Below are positions 11,597 through 24,468 of a stretch of 34,323 bases of DNA, one piece after another. The position numbers were made by a program, and so were the translations under genes. How positions within the stretch are numbered: the first letter of the stretch is position 1; each line of letters starts with the position of its first letter. The notes under the pieces are model-generated. The model was not told where the DNA came from. It ran no database searches and was given only the letters and a program-made list of their open reading frames with translations. The DNA is from Batkoa obscura (taxonomy: Eukaryota > Entomophthoromycota > Entomophthoromycetes > Entomophthorales > Batkoaceae). The stretch is from contig JASVEC010000188.1 of the NCBI GenBank assembly GCA_030770535.1, positions 1 to 34,323 on the forward strand, in the 5' to 3' direction.

Positions 11597-12423
11597 ATGG
11601 CACAAAAAAAGAATAAAAAGAAAACCCCGTTGAAATCTAAATTAATATTAACTAGTATCAATGAAAATGAAGAACTCATCAATTCCTCTGAAGAGTCCAC
11701 ACCGATTAAGTTAGATGAATTAAATAGTCCAATTGAAATGGATAATGATACTGTAAGATTTATTTAGATAGTAGATTTTTAGAAATGGGATTAATGAAAT
11801 AATACAAAAAAGGATATAAAAAAGATAGGATTGAATGTTTTAGGAATCAAAAGAACTGGGGGGTTAATTTCTGATTCTCATTTAAAAGAAGAAATAACTC
11901 GAATTGAACCAGAATCAGATAATTCAGAATCAAAATCACAAGGTGAATGGAGCGTTGCAGCAGATACATTACTATTTAAATGTATAGCTAATAATAAACC
12001 AGCTGGTAATGGAAATTCGAAATTATTTACTTAATTCATAAATGAAGACATTATGAATGGAATATTAAACTTAAAATTGTTTTAGGTTTACACAAACATT
12101 TTCGAATGGCGAATATTTGTTATTTATTTAATAAAAATAATGCGCATCCAAAAACAAATTTAGAAATTTGGGAGCGATTGAATGAATTATATGATATGCA
12201 AGCAGTGGACGAAATTGTAAGTCTATTAATTGAATCTCTTTATTTAATGGGAATATCAATAAACGAAGGTTCATTTTTTTATTTTTTTATTTTTTAGGAA
12301 TTGAAAGAACCAGATGAATGGAGTTGTAAATTGGGAAATCATATTGATCTATCAAAACAAATTGAATTTGAGTTACCGCCTCAGTTTAAGGAGTTGATGA
12401 ATAAGAAATTCAAACAAAAATAA
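11597..12423 (+). CDS. EAF7: EAF7 (MRGBP) NuA4 histone acetyltransferase subunit
   Basis: EAF7 belongs to the NuA4 chromatin-acetylating complex and the smaller TINTIN module with EAF3. Exons 11597-11752, 11813-12005, 12086-12216 and 12298-12423 give 201 residues. The family core is clear after splicing: GEWSVAADTLLFKCIANNKP, then AGLHKHFRMANICYLFN and LEIWERLNELYDMQAVDE, followed by a short acidic segment containing EPDEWS. The N-terminus is basic (MAQKKNKKKTPLKSK), then Ser/Glu rich. An in-frame ATG lies 99 nt upstream, but the residues it would add are hydrophobic and unlike the family, so 11597 is preferred. The acceptor of intron 1 is uncertain: 11812 and 11824 are both AG in the same phase, changing four residues. 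Convergent with the aldo-keto reductase downstream. Confidence 0.92.
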
Positions 12424-12966
12424 GAATGAAGATTAATATATATATATTGCTGAGTTAATTATTAAAATAAAATATAAATTGTTTTTTTTATTGCAAAGGT
12501 TACTTTATGTTTGAGTAAAGTTGATGCATTGCAATCTATTATGTTATTCCTATCTAATAGTTGGACTATCTTTTTATTCATTTAGTGTGATTAGTTGATT
12601 TTCATAAAAATAATGTTTAAATTATTTATGTAATTATCTTTTTTTTGGCAATACTATAATTTTCCAACTTTATACAACTCTTCAAATTTAATAAGAATAA
12701 TAGTAATGATTCGTATTAATAACAAAAATATATTATATTTCAATAATATTATTTTTTTTACATGTTTCAATATATGAGGATGTATTTTTGTGTCTAAGAA
12801 TTTACTAGCGATTTTTCCACTCAAATAACACTTGGAAGGTGGAAAAAAAAGTAATGAAGCCAAAAAAACATCCCCATATAACAAAAATAAACTAGTTTAA
12901 TATAATTGAAGTTTATTGAATTTATTGAATTTATTTCATATAATTTTATTTTTTTGCATCATCTTT
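12424..12966. other. Convergent intergenic region EAF7/aldo-keto reductase
   Basis: About 540 bp between two 3' ends. It holds repeat copy 5 and AT-rich sequence; nothing else recognised. Confidence 0.5.
12775..12876 (+). mobile_element. MITE-like ~100-bp element, copy 5
   Basis: TGAGGATGTATTTTTGTG to AAACATCCCCA, with exact TATA on both flanks (12771-12774, 12877-12880). Core CTCAAATAACACTTGGAAG is diverged from AGCGCT. Any open frame crossing it is spurious. Confidence 0.83.
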
Positions 12967-14277
<1,311 letters not shown>

Positions 14278-14894
14278 AATTGTTAAAATGAAAACAAATA
14301 AAAAGATAAACAATTTTTAAAATGTTAAAAAGATCCAAGTTTTCTCAAAGTCGTCATTGATTTATGCAGTTTTTTTTGAGCATTGAATACTAATTAAGAC
14401 TAGAAATTTGATTCTTTGAAATGGAAATATTAAAATTTTTTAGATTTCTAAAACTTTCATATTGAAATTTAATAAACTTCATTCTAAATAAGTTATTATT
14501 ATTATCTCTGTTCATTTTTTCTGTTTTCAACTTTTTATTAACATTTATTTATTTTTATTAGAAACTAGCATTTATTAATAAAAAATATTTAATTTAATTT
14601 AATTGAAATAAAATAGTTATTAGTGGAATTTTTGTAATAAATTATTATTTTTTATTTATATAAAATAATATGACAATTAATTTAATAGCTAATAAAATAC
14701 TCATTGATTTACAGTCTATTAAAAAATAAACAAAATAGATAAATTCATTCTAATTTTCAAAACTTATTATGTAAACTAAAAATTATTAGTAATGATTTGA
14801 TTTATGTTTATTCCTTTATAAAATTAATAAACTTTAAATCTTATAAAGAATCTTATCTTTAATTTTTAATTTCAAAATTATCTTTTTCCAATAT
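14278..14894. other. Intergenic region between reductase and epimerase genes
   Basis: About 620 bp of AT-rich DNA between the 3' end of the epimerase gene and the start of the reductase gene, both on the minus strand. It presumably holds the reductase promoter. No gene or repeat copy seen. Confidence 0.45.
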
Positions 14895-15628
14895 TCATTT
14901 TTGCTCTAATTCGACTAAGACACCACCGCAATCTTTAGGATGTAAAAAGATTACTGGTTTACCGTGAGCTCCAATTTTAGGCTTTTTATCTAATGATCGA
15001 ATATTTTGAGATGTAAGATCTTGTAATGCTTTGAATACGTCATCCACCTAAAAAATCAATTTTATTAATTACTTCTTTTTATTTGTTAATAACTAATAAT
15101 TTAATATACTCTTTATTTTAAAACTTACTTCAATACAAATATGATGAATTCCACCACTTTGATTCTTATTTAAAAAGTTTTGAATTGGTGAATTTTCTCC
15201 GTATGGATGTAACAATTCAATTTTAGTATTACCTAAATTAACAAATACAGTATAAACTCCATGATCTGGAAGTGCCTAATTATTTAGAAATTAAATGATT
15301 AATTTAATTTATTTTTTTTGATAATTGAAATTAAAATGTTAATATTAATATTAATACTAATATTACTTCTTTTGAGCTAACTTCAGCTCCTAATATATCT
15401 TTATAAAATCGAGTACTGGCTTCAATATCAGGTACCGCAATGGCTACATGATTCAATCGTCCTAATTGCCAAATCTAAATTCCTTAAATCTTACTCAAAA
15501 TTTATAGCACTGTAAATTACCTTGCTTTTAACTCCATCTAATGTTTTAGCTGAATATTTACAAGTGTTTACAACTTGACAATTGAAAACATTCTTTTTCA
15601 TTATATTTTTTCCAAGTTGAAATAGCAT
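14895..15628 (-). CDS. MCEE: Methylmalonyl-CoA epimerase, probably mitochondrial
   Basis: Interconverts (S)- and (R)-methylmalonyl-CoA between propionyl-CoA carboxylase and the B12-dependent mutase. Exons 15628-15521, 15474-15367, 15275-15129 and 15047-14895 give 171 residues, all joined in phase 0. The protein shows the vicinal-oxygen-chelate fold: GRLNHVAIAVPDIEASTRFY (His45), NTKIELLHPYGENSPIQNF (Glu92), GGIHHICIEVDDV (His117) and a terminal LVELEQK (Glu167). These match the metal-ligand and catalytic positions known for the family, such as human MCEE. The first ~36 residues are Lys/Asn/Thr-rich without acids until Asp31 and look like a mitochondrial presequence. A generic glyoxalase is less likely given the HPYGENSPI and IHHIC motifs. 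The 91-nt intron 2 starts with a TTAATA-like repeat. In tandem with transketolase, 180 bp apart. Confidence 0.95.
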
Positions 15629-15807
15629 TTTATATTTTATTTTTAATTAAACAAATGTTCATAAAATAAATTTTCGATCAAATTTAACTAAAACAATATG
15701 TAAATTTAATTGGCTACGTTTTATGATGAGGTCACCACCACTCATAAGAAAAAAAATTACAAATTTAAAGCATACAATAAAATTTATTTTCAAATATAAA
15801 AGATTAT

Positions 15808-17915
15808 TTAATTCGATAAGTTATTTGGAGTATTTAAAAGATTAGGAGGTTGAATGCCTTTTGATTTATAAAACTCCATAGTGTTTTTAGCTATTTTAGC
15901 TAAATTATTGGGCTCAATACCAAAATGTTTATATACTTCTTTGTAATCTCCAGACATACCAAAAGTAGTCATGCCTAAAGAAGCATGGGCATATTTAGAC
16001 CATCCAAAAGTAGATAAAGCTTCACAACTAACTATTGGTATATTATTTAAAAATACGCTTTGTTTATATTCATTATCTTGCTCTTCAAATAATTCAAAAC
16101 ATGGCATGGAAACTACTCTACAAGATATATTTTCTTTCTTTAATAATTCATGAGCATCAACAGCAATTGAAACTTCTGATCCAGTAGCAACTAATATAAC
16201 TTCTGGTTTATCAGAGTCTTTTAATACATAAGCACCTTTTAAAGCTAATTTATAAGAGGAATTTTCAAGGGTTGGTACTTTTTGCCTTGATAAACAAAGT
16301 ACAGTTGGGCTATGTTCATGAGTAAAAGCACTATAATAAGCAGCAGATACTTCATTACCATCTGCTGGACGTTGAACATAAACATTGGGTGTTGCTCTTA
16401 ATAAAGCTAAAGTTTCGATTGGTTGATGGGTTGGACCATCTTCACCTAATCCAATTGAATCATGTGTCATTATATAAAGCACTCGGAAATTGGAAAGGGC
16501 TGATAATCTAAAAGCACCAAGGCCATAACTTAAAAAGTTAAGAAAAGTAGCACAAAAAGGTATTAAACTACCATGAGCTGCTATACCGTTAGATATAGCA
16601 AACATAGCATGTTCTCTAACGCCATATCGAATATATCTACCATCATAACCTGTATTTTTATCTTTAGTTGGAAAGAAATCTTTAGCTTCTTTCCATCTTG
16701 TTAAGTTAGATGGTGTTAAATCCGCAGAGCCACCAATAAGCTCAGTAAAAATAGAAGATATTGAATTAAGTACTTCATTTGAACAATTTCTAGTGGCAAG
16801 CATCTCTCCAACCTTTTTAAATTGAGGTAAGGATTCCTCCCAGTTTTCAGGAAGCTTATTGGATACTCTTCTTTTAAAATCTTCAGCTAACTCTGGGTAT
16901 TTTTGAGAGTATTCAGTTAATTTGTTATTCCATTCCTCTTCAGCTTTGATTCCTTTCTTTTCAACTTCTTTCCAAAGTTCAGAAACTTCTTGAGAGATAT
17001 GGAATTTTTTACTTACATCAAATCCAAGCTTCGATTTGATACTATTAATTCCCTCATCACCAAAAGCATTACTATGTACATCAGCAGTACCAGCTTTTTC
17101 AGCACCAAACCCAATAGTGGTACGAATTCTTATCAAAGTTGGTTTATCAGTAATATTTTTTGCTTTCTTGATACACTCTCTAATACCTTCAAAGTCAGTA
17201 TCCCCTTTTTCTACTGAAAGTACATGCCAGCCATAAGATTTATATCTCATTTCAATATCTTCATGGAAAGAGAGATCCGTACTACCATCAATAGTCACTT
17301 TGTTATCATCATAGAAAGCAATTAATTTGCCCAATTTTAATCTGCCAGCAAGTGAACAAGCTTCACTAGAAATACCTTCCATCATACATCCATCGCCAAG
17401 AATACAATAGGTATAATGGTCAACAATTGAGATATCCTTTTTATTGAAAGTCTCAGCTAAATTGGCTTCAGCAAGAGCCAAACCAACTGCATTAGCAATA
17501 CCTTGTCCAAGCGGTCCAGTAGTTACTTCAATACCTTCAGTGAGATGGGATTCTGGATGACCTGGTGTTTTACTATTTAATTTTCTTAAACTTTTAAGGT
17601 CTTCTATACTCATATTCCCGCCTGACAAGTGTAGCATAGCATATTGTAAAGCACAGGCATGTCCATTAGAAAGTACAAATCGATCTCTGTTGATCTAAAA
17701 TATTATTAGTTTTATAAATGATTGAAATTGATTAGAATTACCCATTTGGAATTTTTTGGATTATAGTTCATCGCTTCGGAATAAAGGATATGGGCTATTG
17801 GAGCACATCCCATTGGAGCACCTGGATGCCCACTTCCTGCTTCTTCAACCATGTCCGCACATAATACTCGAATAGTATTAACTGATAACAATTCAACTCC
17901 TTTATTGAAACCCAT
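15808..17915 (-). CDS. TKL1: Transketolase
   Basis: Thiamine-diphosphate enzyme of the non-oxidative pentose phosphate pathway, moving two-carbon units between ketoses and aldoses. Two exons, 17915-17742 and 17694-15808 (47-nt intron after Trp58), give 686 residues, close to yeast Tkl1 (680). Key features in order: [10 protein letters not shown] (about 28-36, substrate/ThDP His30), [13 protein letters not shown] at the splice junction, [12 protein letters not shown], the Th[10 protein letters not shown] motif (about 158), [11 protein letters not shown], the catalytic-glutamate segment [14 protein letters not shown] (about 415-428), [17 protein letters not shown] (about 468-484) and [14 protein letters not shown]. 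No truncation or missing key residue. The C-terminus shows no obvious peroxisomal signal. It supplies or drains the ribose-5-phosphate used by the PRPP synthetase at 4827. Confidence 0.98.
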
Positions 17916-19440
17916 TTTATTATTTATTTAAAATTGTACACATTATTTGATTTATATACTTTTTGCTTTATTCAATGACGCAAGCTTTACTTTGATTTCC
18001 CTATTTTTTATTTTCATAGTTTACTGATTGAAGTCATAATATATCATTATTTGTGTTTTATGACTTAAAGATTAAAATAATTATTAAAATAAAAAGTATC
18101 TCTTGTTTGATTTAATGCGTATAAACAACCTAAAGTAACAATCTTCAAACATATTTGAACTTATTGTGTGAGCATTTTGTGTTTATCAAAACAATTTGTT
18201 TAAAATATTTACTAAATTAAGCAATATAATATTGAGTGCATTTATTAATACCAAAATTTTAAAATTCAAACAAATCAATGCAACAATTATTTATTAGTAC
18301 AAGATATTAAAGTTTTTATTTAAGGCAATATAAAGTGAATAGAAATATTTTATTGCTATCTGAATCGTCAAAATTGTATAGTAATATGATGTTTCTAAGA
18401 ATAACCTCAATTAAATTCTAAATGATAAGAATAATTAGTCTGAAAACTTATTCAAATTAATACTAGATGGTGGAAGTAGTTTTAAAGCTACTTCAATAAA
18501 ATAGGATGATACTTTCTATTTCTTCTATTTAATATGTATGTCACTTAAATTTGAGGAGTGTTGAATATCTATTTACAATTTCAATTCTTTTTATTAAGTC
18601 TTTAACATCACCTATCATTTTCCCACGCTTCTAATTTTTCAATTTTTTGTTCTTTATCTGGACAAGGCGGAAAATAAATCAAACTATTTAAAATTTGTCC
18701 ATCTCAAAAATAAAGTATATTCTTTGCTTCCTCTTATTTACACATCCCTCCTTTTCATTTACTACATATATTCTTTAAATACTCATTTGATAATAAAAAT
18801 TTGATTTTTCCATTCTTGTAAGTCAACTGGGTACCAATTGGTCCCTTTCAAATTATAAAAGAAATAGAAACTTTTAACCTTTAGCTTTTATATTAGCTAT
18901 AAACAATTGGTATCATGGTCTGATATATTATAATATAAAATACATATCTATTATTTAAAGAAAGTTTCTATAATATAATAATAATAAATATTAGTATTTA
19001 GCGCTTTGAAGAACCAACGTTATGACCTTGACTAAAAATTGAAAATGATATCACAGCATAATTGAGCAACAAAGCCTTAGATCACACCACATCATGTGTG
19101 AGTTTTAAAACCTGTCTTTTTTTTAAACACTGAATTAAAATTATCCGTTAAATTAAAAATTTCAGATTACTAATAATTTATACAATTTTACAAGGCCTTA
19201 AAACAATAGAAAAATTATAAAAATTTAAAGGTCAACAATCTCTATTTTCACTTTTTGATAGTTTATTCATCTCTCTTCATTATCATTTCTACTCGATCTA
19301 GCAACTAAAAGTGTTTTATTAATTAATTTATTTCCATTTATAGAATAGTCTTGAAAATCAACAAAGATATTAAGTGGTCATTGTTTGTAATTGGAAAATA
19401 GTTTTTTAATTTCTTTAATTTTTTGTAAATATTTATTTTG
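17916..19440. other. Divergent intergenic region transketolase/FUSC-like gene
   Basis: About 1.5 kb of AT-rich DNA between two divergent starts, with C/T-rich tracts near 18590-18760. A short inverted repeat (TACCAATTG at 18832-18840 and its complement at 18904-18912) is present. No gene or repeat-family copy recognised. Confidence 0.5.
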
Positions 19441-22400
19441 ATGAGTGAGGAATCTCCGATATCAAGTTCACCCTTTTCTAGATTAAGACCTAGTAAAATA
19501 GGTACCAACTCAACCACACAATCTTCAACAAGTTCGCCATATGATTCTAGGTTACAAAAAGCCTCATTAAGCTCCACATTAAATGAGGGTGTCCAGGAGC
19601 ATGAAAATAAGAGGTAATATATTCAAGATAAATGAACGAAGTAGAAAATCAGAACATTTAATAGATTATAAACTAATTTTAAGATCTTTGACTTATAATT
19701 CTTTTTTAGAGAAACTTCAAAGGCGCTTCCACAAGCTCCTAATAATAATGCGTACGGTTTAAACCTAAACAATTTTGAAAAAAAAGATATTCAATCTGAA
19801 ACAACTCCACTTCAAGACTTATTTGGTATAAAAAATGAAACAAATAGTCCTAAAGCAATAGTTGGCGACAAAAATGTTAGTACCCCAAGAATAATAACTT
19901 CAATGGCAAGTAAACAAAATCTCAACAGTGAACAAGAAATAGAGCAAACTAATGAAGAAAGAAACCAAATGACTGTTCAAACAGCAATAACAGATTTTGA
20001 AATGCCATTACCAGCAAGAACGAAATTATTAAATAATAATTTACCACCTTCACCAGAACCCGAAAATACACGATTAAGAAAGATCTTATTATTTTTTAAA
20101 AAAGGAAGACATTCTATCAATCCAATTATATTTAAAAGAATTGTAAAGTCATCAATTTCTTTCTTTTTAGCTACTTTATTGGTTATCATTGACCCAGTTC
20201 GAAATGTCTTAGGTAATGGCTCCTATACTGCCATTATTGCTACCATTATCTTTGATTCTTGTAAGACAGTTGGTGCCCAATTAGAAAGTACATTATTGAC
20301 TTGTATATGTTCTTTAATCGGACTATTAATTTATATAACAGCCTTTGGGTTTTATATCCTATTTAACAAGAATAATGTAATTAGAGATAACGATAATAGT
20401 GTGATACTTGATGGATCTTTTATACTTGCTTTGTTTCTTTATACTTATATGTTTACATCCGGTATCATTAAAACAAAGTTTCCAAAATTAACTGGGCCTA
20501 TTACTTTACTCAATGTGATCATGTTGATTAGTCTTACACAAATTCCATTTGGTGCAGATACTTTTACACTTAATATCTTTGGTTTAATTTTATCACCATC
20601 TTTGATAGGTGTAGGTATTAGTACTTTCGTTAATGTCGCTTTATGGCCTGAATCAGCTTCTCAAGATCTTGGTGATTCACTTGTACTTACTTTGGAGTCA
20701 CTTCATTCAACTTTAAACTTACTTTCAGATAGTTTTCTTTTAAAAGATGATACTTTAAGCATAACACCCCATGATTTAGAGATACTTCATTCACGTTCAA
20801 TTACTGCTGTTACTGCATTAGTAAAGGCTGGTAGAGAAGCAAGATATGAGTATGCTTATTCTATCCATCCACCAAATGATTATAAAACATTGATCAATCT
20901 ATCACTTTTATTACAACAACATTTAGGTGGTCTTAATTTAGCTGTACAAAGACAAAGACAATTACTTAGTTTGAGGAAAACAGATAGTGAAGATATTAGT
21001 CCAGTAACTACAAGAAGTAATTCACCTACAGAAATAAAAGCATTTTCACTACCACCATCTCCATCTGCTCTTAGTTTAAGTAAATTAGGTGGTGAAATTA
21101 TGCCCATCGTTCCTGAGATAGATCCAATACTAGCAAGGGACTTGATCCATGATATATTACATATCGTAAGCGCACCTTTAGCTAAAATGAGTGAAGTGTG
21201 TTCTGAAGCTATTGGATTAGCAAAAGAACTGTTAATAAACGAAAGTGAAATAAAAGCAAAAATGGAAGAAGAAAAACCAAAGCATTGTTGCCATTGTGCA
21301 GCTTTAAAAGAGTTTTCAGAAGAAGAATGTCCACATAATCTCCAAAATGAAAAGAGTAAAAAACCAGAAGATTTGAAAGATATGATTGCTAAATTAAAGG
21401 AAGCCATAGTGGAATTTGAACTTGCAGAAGGAAGATGTCTCAAGTTGATTCATAAACAAGTGCTTTTCACACCTCATTTACATGCTCCATTTCCAGAGCC
21501 TATGCTTGTTGTATTTTCAGGTATTTTTTCTATTCGAGAGTTTTCTAAGTCTATCACAAACTTTTTGGAAAAAGAAGAAATCTTTTTATCATTAAGACCA
21601 TATGTAAGCAAACGATCTGGATTTTTGGGCACTGGTCCATCTACTCTATCAAAACAAAAAAGATGGTGGAGACCAAATATTACATGGGCAAAATGGTTAA
21701 AAGGGAACAGATTATCAGAGGATCCTCAACAGTATGAATCAAACGATACTACTGATAACCCCCTTAAGGATGCTAATTCAGAATATGAAAAAAACAAGAA
21801 AGGTAATTATTATTTTTTTAGTTTAAACTTAACTAAATATGAAATAGAAGCTGAAAAGGAAGATGATGAACATATAAACGACCCTATAGCATTACCAGCT
21901 CAACAATGGACCAAACCAGAATATCATACAAGGAATGCATTTAAGAACACTTCTGAACCTAGTAAATTTAAAAAAATTACCACTAGCCTTCGATTTAAAC
22001 TATGGAAAGCATCCCAAGCGCTTAACACATTTAAGGTAAAATTTGCAGTCAAATTAGTCTTAGTGGTGATCCTACTATCTTTTCCAGCATACGTCCCAAA
22101 GTTTTCATCATATTATACGTCAGTCCGAGGCCCATGGGGTGCCATTGCAGCTATGTTGATTATGAATCAAACCATTGGAGGTACTCTAAAGTTAGGTATC
22201 ATTCGTTTAATTGGTACAATCATAGGTGCTATATGGGGCTATCTAACCTTTTTGGTAAGCAATAACATACAGAACGTTTATTTGGTTGTAATTATGATTT
22301 GGATTTATGCAGCACCAAGTTGGTATTTCATTGTTACTACAAGTTATTCTAGGATCGGGTTTAATGGATTAATTGCATATGTGGTTATTCTATTTGTAAG

Positions 22401-23319
22401 CTATAAAAGCACTAAATTAGATGAAGTTTTAATTATTGCTGTTCTTCGTACAGCAAGTGTTGTTGTTGGTTTAATTGTGTCTATGATTGTTAGCTCAACT
22501 ATTTGGCCATTTTCAGCAAGAAGAGAGCTAAGAAAGTTAATTGCTTCTTTGTTAGCTGATATGGGTATGAGTTTTGGTAAAGTAGCAGCATTATGCATGT
22601 CATCCAATACAACTACTGAATGGAAGGAATTACAATCTCAAATTAATTTATGTAATCGGAAGTTACAGAAACGAATACTTTCAGCTAAAAGTTTACATTT
22701 ATTTGCATTAGATGAGCCTAGACTTAAAGGTCCATTCCAAGCACCAGTTTATTCTGAACAAATTCGTATTTTACAAGATGTTTTGGATCAACTTGTTGCT
22801 ATGACTGGAGCTGTATCTCAACTCACTCCTGATGTCCAAAAAACAGTCATTTTTCCATTTAATTCTTATCGTAAATTCATGGTTTCTTCTGTTATTTTAT
22901 ATTTCTATGTGCTCTCTGGGGCTTTACGTTCTAAAATGCCACTACCACCTTATCCTCCTCCAATTCATGCCATACGTTATCAGTTGATGTTAAAAACCAG
23001 ATCTGCCTTGATAAAGAAGTTCAAAAAAAATAGCTATAATACTTTACCACTCCACAAATCAATATTAGAGCGTTCTGATGAATTTAAAAATGAGGTTGTT
23101 GGGTCCCATTTAGAGTTAAATACTACAATTAATTTTGATCAAAAAAATTTACATGAAGAATTTAATCATATATATTGGTATACATATATGGCTGGGTTAG
23201 TAAGATTATTTGAAGATGTTGAGTTATTAGGCCATAATATTGCTGGGTTAGTGGGAGAGATTTCAATACCAGTTAAAGAACATATAGTTACTTTTTCAGA
23301 TGATGAAGATGATGACTAA
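19441..23319 (+). CDS. Large FUSC/ArAE-like membrane protein (BRE4/DUF2421 type)
   Basis: Fungal family related to brefeldin-A-sensitivity proteins and aromatic-acid exporters; transport substrate unknown. The long open frame begins at 19903, but an upstream exon (19441-19613) spliced over a 96-nt intron to 19710 adds 122 in-frame, Ser/Thr-rich residues starting MSEESPISSSPF, for 1,260 residues in all. Two membrane blocks are visible: about residues 204-372 (SISFFLATLLVIIDPVRNVL through LWPES) and about 830-990 (VKFAVKLVLVVILLSFPAYV through TIWPFSARREL). The second is the FUSC-type block, followed by a DUF2421-like cytosolic domain and an acidic tail (SDDEDDD). Between the blocks lies a cytosolic region with a Cys/His cluster (HCCHCAALKEF...ECPH, about 581-598). 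A 45-nt stretch at 21803-21847 looks like an in-frame intron; spliced, the protein is 1,245 residues. Confidence 0.92.
21803..21847 (+). other. Probable in-frame 45-nt intron
   Basis: Starts GTAATTATTATTTTTTTAG and ends AAATATGAAATAG; length divisible by three with no stop, so it hides inside the open frame. It has the size and composition of the other introns, contains a TTAAC/CTAAAT branch-like stretch, and encodes an odd NYYFFSLNLTKYEI between acidic, Lys-rich residues. Splicing joins KKNKK to EAEKEDDE in phase 1. Confidence 0.65.
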
Positions 23320-23903
23320 GATTACTTTTATGTAATTAGTTTTATTATTGGTTTTGTCAACTTATTATTTTTTACCTATATTGATAAAACGAGCAACACG
23401 TTTGGAATATTTTGATATTTTTCATAATCTACAGACAAATATCAAAACTTAGTTTTATAATCTATAGCTTTTGTTTTTGGTTATTTAATGTTAATACAAT
23501 TACACGAAGTTGATATGGTGTATCTGTGGGTGTTTTCTAAGTTAAAATATTGGGTTGTGTGATTTTTCATTACACGTTTTTAAAATTGAAAATTTTTTAA
23601 AAATTTTGTTATTACTTTAATTACAATAGTTACTAATAAAATCTATGGCATTTTTATTTAATTAGTATAAATAAAAGTGTTCACTTTAAAACTAAGTGTT
23701 TTTTAATTTATTAAGGTTCTACTTTTATTCTTTAAAACCTTTATTATTTATAAAATAAGTATGATTTATATTATTTTATAATATAGAATTTGATCGTTAG
23801 TTGTTAGAGTTAAAAGCTAATACTTTACTTTAGTTAAATGGCTATAAATTAACAGGTCTTAGTTTATATAACTAAAATAAACAAAAAATATAAAAACAAT
23901 ATA

Positions 23904-24004
23904 CGGGGATGTATTTTTGTATTTAAGAATTTTACTAACAATTTTTCCACTCAAATAACACTTAAAAAATGGAAAAAGTAGTGAAACCAAAAAAAACACC
24001 CCCG
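23904..24004 (+). mobile_element. MITE-like ~100-bp element, copy 6 (best preserved ends)
   Basis: CGGGGATGTATTTTTGTA at the left and AAAAAACACCCCCG at the right, flanked on both sides by TATA (23900-23903, 24005-24008). Including TATA, the two 9-bp ends TATACGGGG and CCCCGTATA are exact inverted repeats, and AACAA lies outside on both sides. The target duplication could therefore be TA, TATA or AACAA. Confidence 0.85.
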
Positions 24005-24261
24005 TATAAACAAACTACAGAATATGCAAAACTGATAAGAAATACAATTATATAAGTTATATAAGATACTTATATATATATATTAACAACTTTATTAAAA
24101 AGATGATTTTATAATTAACTTAAAAAAAAGATATTATATTAAAAAGTATTTTTATATTCCACATCAAAATATTATCTATAAAAATATAGCAACAGCTATA
24201 ATTGTATATTATGACTATTAGATGTATAGTAATGTATTTTCAAAAAAAATTAATTAACGAT

Positions 24262-24355
24262 TGGGGGTGTTTTTTTAGTTAATTTTTTTATTTTTTAAGC
24301 ACTATTTAAGTTGAAAGTTGTTAGTAAAATTCTTAAATACAAAAACATACCCCCA
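24262..24355 (-). mobile_element. MITE-like ~100-bp element, copy 7
   Basis: Reverse orientation: TGGGGGTGTTTTTTTAG to CATACCCCCA, core TTTAAGCACTATTTAAG. The right flank is TATA; the left flank is diverged. Only 19 bp from copy 8, which points the other way. Confidence 0.78.
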
Positions 24356-24374
24356 TATATTTGTCATTTATAAA

Positions 24375-24468
24375 TGAGGCTGTATTTTATTTAAGAATTT
24401 TACTAACAATCTTTCCACTTAAATAGTGTTTGAAAATGGAAAAATAATGAAACCAAAAAATATCTCCA
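24375..24468 (+). mobile_element. MITE-like ~100-bp element, copy 8 (degraded ends)
   Basis: TGAGGCTGTATTTTATTTAAG at the left, body TTTTACTAACAATCTTTCCA, core CTTAAATAGTGTTTGAAAA, and right end ATATCTCCA. Ends and flanks are diverged, indicating an older insertion. Inverted partner of copy 7. Confidence 0.72.

Noticed and set aside
12654-12884. Minus-strand open frame of 76 codons over repeat copy 5, and a similar one at 34024-34212 over copy 10
   Set aside because: The two peptides resemble each other only because both are read through the same ~100-bp repeat; other copies do not keep the frame open.
18832-18912. Inverted repeat TACCAATTG with its complement 63 bp away
   Set aside because: Nine bases is within chance expectation and no flanking duplication or second copy was seen.
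19338-19577. 79-codon minus-strand open frame over the first exon of the FUSC-like gene
   Set aside because: The plus-strand exon joins by phase to the long gene; the minus frame has no homology.
20880-21443. 187-codon minus-strand open frame
   Set aside because: It is the antisense shadow of the FUSC-like gene, whose own frame has clear membrane and family features.
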